Assembly (NCBI GenBank): GCA_002353485.1 | Contig: DEJS01000005.1 | Location: 1-64,000 of the forward strand | Direction of reading: 5' to 3' | Source of the DNA: Prevotella sp. UBA2742 | GTDB taxonomy: Bacteria > Bacteroidota > Bacteroidia > Bacteroidales > Bacteroidaceae | Length of the DNA: 64,000 nucleotides | Part shown: in pieces, positions 34,117 through 41,536 of the stretch | Position numbering within the stretch: position 1 is the stretch's first letter | Layout of the letters: every line of letters begins with the position of its first letter | Made by a program: the position numbers and the translations under genes | The notes under the pieces: model-generated | What the model was told of the DNA's origin: nothing | The model's database searches: none | The model's input: the letters and a program-made list of their open reading frames with translations, nothing else

Positions 34117-36747
34117 TTATTTTTGCAGTCCGAAGTCGGCCTGTTGCGCTTCCACCTCCTGCAGCATCTTGGCTTTTTCTGCTTCTGAGAGAGTGGGAGT
34201 ATTGTGGGTGTTGTGAGTGGAGTGGGTGTTGTGGGTGGAGTGGGTTTCTTTGATGTCGAAGCACATGGGTATGTTGTAGGGTACGCTTTCTATCTCCAGC
34301 TCAGCAGGGGTGGGCGCATGTGTGCCAGGGTACTGCACCTCGGCTTTAATCTTTATTCTCCCGGCCTTACGTGTAGAGCGGATGAGCACGGGTGCTGAGC
34401 CCCACTCCACAGCTCTTGGGTTGGCATGGATAGAGGCCTCGCCGATAATCTCACCTTCGCCTTCTATGCTGAAGCAGATATTCTCCTTGGCCAGACGGCG
34501 AACATGTCCTAAGTCGTCAGTCACCTCGCAGATGACTACAATAAAGTCGGAGCCGTCGGCCACTAGCTGCTTGCCCATCTCGTCGACGCGTAGCTGTAGC
34601 TTGGTGCTGCGACGCGACGGCATCTTCTCCTCACGGCATACCACCTTGCCACCGATGATGCCTTCGGCCACCATCTTCACTTGTTGCCAGTTACGACGCG
34701 TATAACTCCAGTCGCGAGCCTCAAAGAAGTTCCAGGCATCCTTGAAGACACTCTTGCCATTTGTGACGGGCTCCGTCCAGCAGTGTTCGCCATCATACAT
34801 GGTCAGGCGTACACTGTCGCAGTTGGAGAAGATAGTGATGTCTGCCTCCGAGAACTGCGTCATCTCATGTGCTATGGCGATGACAGGTTCTTCGCTGGCA
34901 GGAACCAGCCGGCCCCTGAACATATCCAATGCTGTCTTTGGCTGACGGAAGGCATCGTAGATACCGCCCCAGTAGGGGTCGGGATGATAGCCACGCTGGT
35001 GGTCGAAGGGGTGCCACTGGCAGCCTCCGATGAACTGGCCTGTTGTCTTGTAGAGCTCGTTGGTGCTGTTCAGCAGGGAGAGAGCCTGTGTCAGCATGGG
35101 ACGTTCGCCCCACGACCGTGAGGCACGGTTCAGGTTGTTATGGGCGTACCAGTCGTCTACGAGCTCGCCAAACTCACGGGTGAAGACGGGCTGCTTTGGG
35201 CGATAGCCATTGGGCATCTGCAAAGTGCCTTCTGCTATCTTATAGTCGTCGCCTGGCCACCCGTAGAGCACGTCATAGTTCTCTGCTACGCCAGCAGAGT
35301 GCATGTCGGCAGCGGCGACAGGGCGATAAGGGTAGGGGTATTCGTCCTTGGTGATTTGCAGTGCCTCGAGGGCGAACTGCTCTGGATAGCGTGTCTCGTT
35401 GAGGATGGGTTCCCACATCAGCACTGAGGGGTGGTTACGGTCACGACGGATGATGGCGCGCGTGTTCTCGTGTACCTTCTTGTCCCAGCCGGGTTCTTTG
35501 TTCCAGTACTGCCAGCCTGGTGTGGCAACGATGATGAAGAGGCCCAGCTCGTCGCAGGCGTCCATGAACGAGGGGTCTTGCGGATAGTGGGCGGTACGGA
35601 TGATGGTGAAGCCTGCATTCCTTAGTCGCTTGGCATCGCGCCATTGCTGCGAGTTGGGTAGCGCATTGCCCACATAGGCGAAGTCCTGGTGACGGTTGGC
35701 GCCCACCAGCTGGTGGTAGCGCTTGCCGTTGAGATAGAAGCCGGGCTGGCGGCCTTTGGCATCGTCGGTACGCACGAATTCGAAGGAGCGGATGCCAATG
35801 TGGGTGATACCTCCGTCGACCGACCTCTTGCCTTCAAGAATGCGCGTGGCAAGGGTATATAGATAAGGTGACTCCGGACTCCAGAGGTGTGGTTTCTTGA
35901 TCAGGAGGCGCTGGGTGACGGTGCGCGTCTCGCCTGGCTTCAGGGTGACCTTGGTAGTCCGATACAATGTTGCATCGGGCAGGGCATTTTCTATAGTGAC
36001 GGTATGAGGGCGGCTGTCGCTGTTGCGTACCTCTGTATTGACAAGGACCTCAGCGCTCTTCTCGCTGATGTTGGCATAGTGAACAAAGAGTCCGCCACCA
36101 GCAACCTTGGCTTCCTCTACAGCATCGGTGACGGCCACCTTGTTTTTGGCAATGAGCCATACGTCACGATAGATGCCTCCGTGGTAGGCAAAGTCGAGTG
36201 TCATCTGCTTCTTGCCTGGAGGATAGGTCTTGTCGTCGCTGTTGTCGGCCTTGATGGCGACGATGACATCGTCGCCTGCTGAGCAACCAAGGGCGGTGAG
36301 GTTCAGTGTGACAGGTAGGTAGCCGCCTTCATGGTCTTTTACCTTTTTGCCATTGACGTAGAGGGTCTGCTTGCCCATGATGGCCTCGAAGTGCAGGGTG
36401 ACGTTGCGTCCCTCACATTCCACAGGCAGACGGAAGTGCTTGCGGTACCAGGCTATGCCTTGGTAGTTGCGGCAGCCGCTGGCCTCGGCAGGCATCAGCT
36501 GTACGGTATGCGGTGTGCTGACCACCTCCCACGACCGGTCGTCAAAGTCCTTCGCTTCAGCCCCGGCGATGTCGCTCAGGTGGAAGCGCCAGGCGGCATT
36601 GAAGTTCCACACCAGGCGTCCGCTGTTCTCCAATGGGAAGAAGCCGGCGACGGAAGATGCCTCCCCCAACCCCCTCCCGTAGAGGGGGCTATTGGAGAGG
36701 ATAATGAAGATAAGAGTCAGCGTAACAAATAAAACTCTCTTTTTCAT
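34117..36747 (-). CDS. Secreted GH2 glycosidase (beta-galactosidase-like)
   Basis: This 876-residue protein has a hydrophobic signal (MKKRVLFVTLTLIFIILS). A peptide from a G-rich palindromic repeat (NSPLYGRGLGEASS) follows immediately and overlaps the expected cleavage region. The GH2 sugar-binding domain (WRFHLSDIAGAEAKDFDDRSW, GIAWYRKHFRLP) and Ig domain come next. The TIM barrel has acid/base Glu451 (PILNETRYPE) and putative nucleophile Glu525 (TREFGELV). A C-terminal DUF4982/Ig-like region ends in a His/Thr repeat tail. It is the distal gene of the minus-strand operon starting at 44403 and lies 46 bp upstream of the regulator gene. Specificity for galactose is an inference from the family. 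Confidence 0.82.
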   Translation of the reverse strand: MKKRVLFVTLTLIFIILSNSPLYGRGLGEASSVAGFFPLENSGRLVWNFNAAWRFHLSDIAGAEAKDFDDRSWEVVSTPHTVQLMPAEASGCRNYQGIAWYRKHFRLPVECEGRNVTLHFEAIMGKQTLYVNGKKVKDHEGGYLPVTLNLTALGCSAGDDVIVAIKADNSDDKTYPPGKKQMTLDFAYHGGIYRDVWLIAKNKVAVTDAVEEAKVAGGGLFVHYANISEKSAEVLVNTEVRNSDSRPHTVTIENALPDATLYRTTKVTLKPGETRTVTQRLLIKKPHLWSPESPYLYTLATRILEGKRSVDGGITHIGIRSFEFVRTDDAKGRQPGFYLNGKRYHQLVGANRHQDFAYVGNALPNSQQWRDAKRLRNAGFTIIRTAHYPQDPSFMDACDELGLFIIVATPGWQYWNKEPGWDKKVHENTRAIIRRDRNHPSVLMWEPILNETRYPEQFALEALQITKDEYPYPYRPVAAADMHSAGVAENYDVLYGWPGDDYKIAEGTLQMPNGYRPKQPVFTREFGELVDDWYAHNNLNRASRSWGERPMLTQALSLLNSTNELYKTTGQFIGGCQWHPFDHQRGYHPDPYWGGIYDAFRQPKTALDMFRGRLVPASEEPVIAIAHEMTQFSEADITIFSNCDSVRLTMYDGEHCWTEPVTNGKSVFKDAWNFFEARDWSYTRRNWQQVKMVAEGIIGGKVVCREEKMPSRRSTKLQLRVDEMGKQLVADGSDFIVVICEVTDDLGHVRRLAKENICFSIEGEGEIIGEASIHANPRAVEWGSAPVLIRSTRKAGRIKIKAEVQYPGTHAPTPAELEIESVPYNIPMCFDIKETHSTHNTHSTHNTHNTPTLSEAEKAKMLQEVEAQQADFGLQK
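34198..34244 (-). repeat. In-frame tandem repeat encoding THSTHN units
   Basis: Near the GH2 C-terminus the protein reads THSTHNTHSTHNTHNT, from direct repeats of 12-18 nt (GTGGAGTGGGTGTTG on the plus strand). A low-complexity tail in this form is unusual in GH2 enzymes and could vary in length by slippage. Confidence 0.75.
36659..36690 (-). repeat. G-rich palindromic repeat inside the GH2 signal region
   Basis: The minus strand reads AGCCCCCTCTACGGGAGGGG and onward to GGGGGAGGC, encoding SPLYGRGLGEA. A near-identical copy lies in the gap at 36792-36824 in the opposite orientation. Confidence 0.7.
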
Positions 36748-36791
36748 AAAAACCTATTTTTCATTCTATTGTTTGATTATGTTTCCTCCAT

Positions 36792-36856
36792 AAGCCCCCT
36801 CTACAGAAGGGGGTTAGGGGAGGCTTTCTCTCTTTGGGAGGGGGTTGGGAGGGGGC
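36792..36856 (+). repeat. G-rich palindromic repeat, one and a half copies, intergenic
   Basis: The first copy (AGCCCCCTCTACAGAAGGGG onward to GGGGAGGCT) fills 36792-36824. A second G-rich half copy, TTTGGGAGGGGGTTGGGAGG onward, reaches 36856. Together they occupy most of the 114-bp gap between the esterase stop and the GH2 start. Confidence 0.7.
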
Positions 36857-36861
36857 CTATT

Positions 36862-38376
36862 TTATTGTGGGTTATTATAGTCTTTTCCGGTCTGAGTGTT
36901 GACGGGTTGTGGGTCCCAGTTGTCTGTGCGGAACGAGCTGACGGGCAGGCCATCGTGCATCAGGTCGCCCTCTACCCAGTCGTGCCAGGCATAGCGCACG
37001 GCGGCAGGTTGCTTGACCTTGTCGCTTTTGACATAGACACGATTGCGAGAGACCCATACTTTCGAGGCAGGGTGGAACACTTTGTCTTTGCCTGCTATCT
37101 CGAAGTTCTTTGACGTGGTGCCGTGCTCGAAGTACACCCACTCCTTCGAGCGGTCGAAGCTGATGACGCAGGTGTCTCCCTGAATGGTCATCTCCTTGTA
37201 GGTGGCGAAGTCGGGCAGCCCCTTTGTGCCATAGGTGTTGCTGAGTGCCAGAAGTGCCAGTCGCTCGCCAGCCTGACGCTTCTTTCTGGGGTGGATGCCA
37301 TACTCCAGTCCTGCATCCATCAGTACTGCCATGCGGGCATTGGGAATCAGACCCTCTGCCTTCAGCTGCTGTTCGCGCAACAGCTGTGAGTTGCTCCATC
37401 CTATGAGCGAGTAGTCGTAGGGTGCTATCTGACAATAGTAGAACGGGAAGTCGCCTTGCTTCCAGTCTTCGCGCCAGCCCTGCACCATGCGTGCCATCAG
37501 CGGTGCGTAGTAGTCGTAGCGTGGAATATTGTCTTCGCCCTGGTACCAGATGGCGCCCTTCATCGTATAGCCTATCAGGGGTTTCAGCTGTCCGTTATAG
37601 AGGGCAGTAGGACAGCGTTGCTTCAGCTTGTTGACATCGTCTTGGGTGACATGCTGGTTGACCTTGGGGAATGCCTTCAGCCAGTCCGCCTGCATCCAGG
37701 CCTCGCAGGCCGAGCCGCCCCATGAGGTACAGATGAGTCCGACGGGTACACCTAAGGTAGAGCGCAGGGCTCTACCAAAGTAATAAGCCGTTGCCGAGAA
37801 GTCGCGCACGCTGGCGCTGTTGGCCTCGTCCCAATGGCCCGTCACACTGTCAACGGGTGTCAGCGAGGCATGGCGTTTTATGGTAAACAGACGCAGCTGC
37901 GAGTCGCGGCAGCGCAGCAGCTCCTCTGTCGTTCCCTCCACCGGCTGCTGCTTGAAGCCTTTCATCTGCATCTCCATATTCGACTGGCCCGAGCATATCC
38001 ATACCTCGCCAATCATCACGTTGTGTAAGGTGACAGCCCCCTCCAAACCTTCCCCCGAAGGGGAGGCTTTTTGAATGACGGTTCCTCTTTTGGCACTGGT
38101 GTCAAACATGATGTCGTAGGGACCGCCAGCCTCAGGGGTCTTTACCTTCACTTCAAAGCGTCCGTCCTTATTGGCTGTCACCATATAGGCTTTCTTGTCC
38201 CATGAGGTGCTGATGGAGACCTTTTTGCCAGGTTCGGCCCATCCCCAGAGGTTACACTCCGACTGCTGTTGCAGTACCATGTTGTCTGCAAAGAAGGCAG
38301 GCAGCTTGACTCGCGCCTCTAAAGGGCTGAACAGTAAACAAAGAATATATAATAAAGCAGTTCGTCTCATATTCAT
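36862..38376 (-). CDS. Secreted SGNH sialate-O-acetylesterase-like carbohydrate esterase
   Basis: This 504-residue protein has a signal peptide (RTALLYILCLLFSPLEA). The mature start VKLPAFFADNMVLQQQSECNLWGWAEPGKKV is typical of the family. The SGNH catalytic block I is GEVWICSGQSNMEM (Ser nucleophile), block II is ICTSWGGSACEAWM, and GAIWYQGEDN supplies the block III Asn-like region. Such enzymes remove O-acetyl groups from sialic acid or plant glycans. Beside GH106 and GH2 genes, a pectin or hemicellulose side-chain deacetylase is more likely (inference). A G-rich repeat adds ASPSGEGLEGA just before the SGNH core. It lies 16 bp after the GH106 gene. Confidence 0.83.
   Translation of the reverse strand: MNMRRTALLYILCLLFSPLEARVKLPAFFADNMVLQQQSECNLWGWAEPGKKVSISTSWDKKAYMVTANKDGRFEVKVKTPEAGGPYDIMFDTSAKRGTVIQKASPSGEGLEGAVTLHNVMIGEVWICSGQSNMEMQMKGFKQQPVEGTTEELLRCRDSQLRLFTIKRHASLTPVDSVTGHWDEANSASVRDFSATAYYFGRALRSTLGVPVGLICTSWGGSACEAWMQADWLKAFPKVNQHVTQDDVNKLKQRCPTALYNGQLKPLIGYTMKGAIWYQGEDNIPRYDYYAPLMARMVQGWREDWKQGDFPFYYCQIAPYDYSLIGWSNSQLLREQQLKAEGLIPNARMAVLMDAGLEYGIHPRKKRQAGERLALLALSNTYGTKGLPDFATYKEMTIQGDTCVISFDRSKEWVYFEHGTTSKNFEIAGKDKVFHPASKVWVSRNRVYVKSDKVKQPAAVRYAWHDWVEGDLMHDGLPVSSFRTDNWDPQPVNTQTGKDYNNPQ
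38034..38069 (-). repeat. G-rich palindromic repeat inside the esterase gene
   Basis: The plus strand reads AGCCCCCTCCAAACC, then TTCCCCCGAAGGGGAGGCT, with CCCC-CGAA-GGGG pairing. In the gene it encodes KASPSGEGLEGA in frame. Confidence 0.7.
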
Positions 38377-38392
38377 AATTCGTATAATTCGT

Positions 38393-41300
38393 TTAATTCG
38401 TAGTCGTTATAATCTTTGGTGTGTAGAGCAGTCCTGCTGGCAGCAGGTCTTCACCTTCAGTGCGATAGCGGGCGTTGGTCCAGATGCCGTCGTAGGGAGC
38501 CTTGCCCTTGTCCCAGCCGCGCAGGGCGTTATGCCACGTGTTGACCACCTCTATCTCTATCTGGTTCTTGCCCTTCTTGAGGGCACCCGTTATCTCTACT
38601 TCGTAGGGTGCCGTCCATGCAATGCCACAGTCACGGCCGTTTACCCATATATGGGCAATGTCCTTCACATTGGGCAGTGCGAGCCACGTGCGCCCTGTTG
38701 GCACCTCGTCCTTCTTCAGCTTCAGCGTCGTCGTATAAAGGGCATGACCGCTGAAGTACCTGATGCGCTCATCGTCAGCCTGGCTCCAGTCGAACAGTTC
38801 CTTTTGGCTAAGCACTATGCCGCTTTCTTTGAAGTGTACGTCCCAACGTAGTTTATGCATTGTTTCCTCCAAGGGAACAGTTTGTTCCCTCTGTGGGAAC
38901 AGCTTGTCCCCTCCAAGGGAACTTCCCTTCCCGCCCATCAGCACAAAGACGGAGCCATAGGCAGGCAGCGTGATAGCCTTCTCGTAGGCGTAGCTTTGGT
39001 TGGTCAGAGGGTCGTAGAGCACTGCTTCCTCACCTTGAGTACGGAAGGTCGGGGTGAAGGTCAGCTCCTTGTCGGTTTGGTTGGCAAGGAAGTAGATGTC
39101 CTGCTCTGTCCTCTGTCGGTGGGTGTAGGCAATGCCCTCAGGTAGCACGATGTCAGGGGCCAACGCTGGTAGTGTAGGCTGTTGATAGGGCTGGTCGATA
39201 ACGAGTACGCCCTGTTGGCGCAGCTCGTTGATGCGGCTTTGCGCTTCAGGAGAAAGCCGAAGCCACTGGGGTACTACGAGCACCTTATAGTGGAAAGGCT
39301 GATGGAGCAGGGCGTCTTTGTTCATCGAATCGTACTGATAGCCATGCAGGGGGTTCACCCAGTCCTTCAGGTCTACGATGCCTGCCGAGTGCCACACGCC
39401 CACGGGTGACTCCACCATAGGCTGACCCACATTCGCCAAACGCTTGCGCTCTGAAGCTATGCGCTCAGCACCAAACAGTCCTGGCAGCATGGGCACGATG
39501 CGGTCTGGAGTGAAGGCACGACGGGGCATCTCCTCGCCCGTATAGACGGCAATGTCCACTACGGCCTTGCCTTGCTGCAACAGCCGCTGACAGCGCGTGA
39601 CATAGTCGACGAAGGCCTTGGCCTCTGGGAACCACGTCTGGTCGCGCTGGAAGAAGAGTCCTATGCCGTCGAGCGTCATGCCCGGCTTGCGGTCGAGCCA
39701 CGGGTTATGCGTGTTGACATGGAAGAAGAGACGGTTCATGCCCAAGGCGAAGTTACGGTCCAGTAGGGGCTTGATGCTCGCCGGCGTCTCGTCCCATACA
39801 CCGCGCACCTCCGTAAAGCCCTCTGCCTGAACGATTTGCTTTCCATAGACATGCGCTCCGCTGATGGCATCGAGCATGTCGTTGGGCTTGTCGTGCGTAG
39901 GCGAGTTGAGCCAGTATTCACCCATGGGGATGTCTACATACCGATAATGGTCCATACCATCGGAGACCATCGTGGGGGCCACGCTCTCTGACGACAGGCC
40001 CACGCCATAGTCGCAGGCCTTTTGGGCTACGGTGGCAAAGAACTTCTCGTTGATGAGCTCGTTGATGGTCAGGCGTACATCACGTAATACCTCGTCGCTC
40101 TTGGCAGCTGATTCGATGGGGATGCCCACCATGACGGGCAACCAAGGGAGCAGGTCGTAGCCACGGCGCTTTTGAAACTCCTGTGCAAACTGGTAGCCCC
40201 AGTTCTGCGAGCCACACTCCCACGAATCGACATGCAGGTATTTGATGACATCAGCATGAGGGCGCCGCTTGAACTGTCCGAACCATGCGTCCACCTGCTT
40301 CCGCACGGCTTCGGGCGAGAACTTGTCGCACTCCAGACCCTTGGCACCGCCGGCGGTAGCATTGGTGTGTCCCGTCGAAGTATGCCCGATACGGATGATG
40401 CGATAAACCTGATAGTCGAGGTCTATGTCCTGTAGGCTGAAGCCCGTCACACGGTCTCCGTCTAAGGTCAGACGGGCTATCTCGTGCTGTTGCCAACAGA
40501 TGCTGTCTGGCAGTTCCTTGGCTGAGACCTTGGGGGCGATGCGCCACACGTAGCCTGCCTTGCCCTCCCAGTTGTCAATGCGCGGCTGGGTATAGAAAGT
40601 GGCATTCTTCAGTCCTAAGCGGGGTCGCCATTTGGCGGCATCCAGGTCTTCGCTGCCCGGCTCCGTGTGCTTGGGAGTCCATGACAGTCGCCAGTAGCGT
40701 CCCTCGGTGGGGGGAATGGCGAAGGTGGTGTTGTGGTCGTAGTTCTGCCAACCCTGACGGGGAGGCACCAACTGCTTGACCAGTCGATAGCCAATGCCAT
40801 CGTCACTCACCTCCACAGCCATGCGTTGCCCTTGTATGTTGGTGCCGTTGGCAGCTATCTCGATGTTGGTAAACAGACGTTTGGCCCCCATGTCGATAGC
40901 TATCCAGGCATCCTCCGATGCAGCGAAGATGCCCTTGGCATTGCGCGTCATCGTGGGCGACATCGTAATAGGCACTTTTTCCAAGTCGCGCTGCAGGTTG
41001 AAGTTGTAGGGGAAGGGATTGAACGACGCGCGAGTCAGGGGGATGGCATAGGTGGCAATGTCCTCGTAGTAGCCCTCATAGCCCTGCGGGCGAGGCAATG
41101 TCAGGCCGCCCTTTTGGTGGATTATCTCTTCTAAGCTGCCTACCCTGATGGTGTCGCAGTAGACAATCTTCTGCATCGACTCCTCTGGGCGTATCCAGGG
41201 ACCGCCTGCTAAAGCAAAGCCGTCGCAGATGTGAATGCCCATGTCCAGACCTAACGAGTCGGCCTGCTGTAGCGACAGGTCTATCATGTGCCAGAAGTTA

Positions 41301-41536
41301 TCGCTCAGCGCATCGGCCTTTCCTTCGTATTCAGGCTTCTCCACAGCCCCACGGATGGGCATCAGATAGCAGCCGCCTAAGCCTACATCCTTCATGGCCT
41401 TCAGGTCGGCACGGATGCCTTCTTCACTAACGGCTCCATACATCCAGTACCAGAAGGTCCAGGGGCGCGTGGTGTCTTGCCCTTGGGCAGATAGCGCCAG
41501 GAACAGCACAGACAGTATAGTAGTGATTCTTTTCAT
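38393..41536 (-). CDS. Secreted GH106 alpha-L-rhamnosidase
   Basis: This 1047-residue protein has a signal peptide ending LSAQG. The N-terminal barrel signature RPWTFWYWMYGAVSEEGIRADLKAMKDVGLGGCYLMPIRG is diagnostic of GH106 (shown here in name only; key residues W-Y-W-M and the GLGG turn). LGLDMGIHICDGFALAGGPW and SWECGSQNWGYQFAQEFQKR follow. C-terminal galactose-binding-like domains include TGRTWLALPNVKDIAHIWVN. GH106 enzymes release alpha-L-rhamnose from rhamnogalacturonans and arabinogalactan side chains. A palindromic insert at 38866-38927 lengthens a linker. It is coupled to the upstream GH2 gene by an ATGA overlap (41533-41536). Confidence 0.9.
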   Translation of the reverse strand: MKRITTILSVLFLALSAQGQDTTRPWTFWYWMYGAVSEEGIRADLKAMKDVGLGGCYLMPIRGAVEKPEYEGKADALSDNFWHMIDLSLQQADSLGLDMGIHICDGFALAGGPWIRPEESMQKIVYCDTIRVGSLEEIIHQKGGLTLPRPQGYEGYYEDIATYAIPLTRASFNPFPYNFNLQRDLEKVPITMSPTMTRNAKGIFAASEDAWIAIDMGAKRLFTNIEIAANGTNIQGQRMAVEVSDDGIGYRLVKQLVPPRQGWQNYDHNTTFAIPPTEGRYWRLSWTPKHTEPGSEDLDAAKWRPRLGLKNATFYTQPRIDNWEGKAGYVWRIAPKVSAKELPDSICWQQHEIARLTLDGDRVTGFSLQDIDLDYQVYRIIRIGHTSTGHTNATAGGAKGLECDKFSPEAVRKQVDAWFGQFKRRPHADVIKYLHVDSWECGSQNWGYQFAQEFQKRRGYDLLPWLPVMVGIPIESAAKSDEVLRDVRLTINELINEKFFATVAQKACDYGVGLSSESVAPTMVSDGMDHYRYVDIPMGEYWLNSPTHDKPNDMLDAISGAHVYGKQIVQAEGFTEVRGVWDETPASIKPLLDRNFALGMNRLFFHVNTHNPWLDRKPGMTLDGIGLFFQRDQTWFPEAKAFVDYVTRCQRLLQQGKAVVDIAVYTGEEMPRRAFTPDRIVPMLPGLFGAERIASERKRLANVGQPMVESPVGVWHSAGIVDLKDWVNPLHGYQYDSMNKDALLHQPFHYKVLVVPQWLRLSPEAQSRINELRQQGVLVIDQPYQQPTLPALAPDIVLPEGIAYTHRQRTEQDIYFLANQTDKELTFTPTFRTQGEEAVLYDPLTNQSYAYEKAITLPAYGSVFVLMGGKGSSLGGDKLFPQREQTVPLEETMHKLRWDVHFKESGIVLSQKELFDWSQADDERIRYFSGHALYTTTLKLKKDEVPTGRTWLALPNVKDIAHIWVNGRDCGIAWTAPYEVEITGALKKGKNQIEIEVVNTWHNALRGWDKGKAPYDGIWTNARYRTEGEDLLPAGLLYTPKIITTTN
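38866..38927 (-). repeat. GGGAAC-type palindromic repeat inside the GH106 gene
   Basis: The plus strand carries GGAACAGTTTGTTCC (perfect 6-bp stem), GGGAACAGCTTGTCCC and flanking CTCCAAGGGAAC twice. The in-frame product is GSSLGGDKLFPQREQTVPLE, in a linker between domains. Confidence 0.65.
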
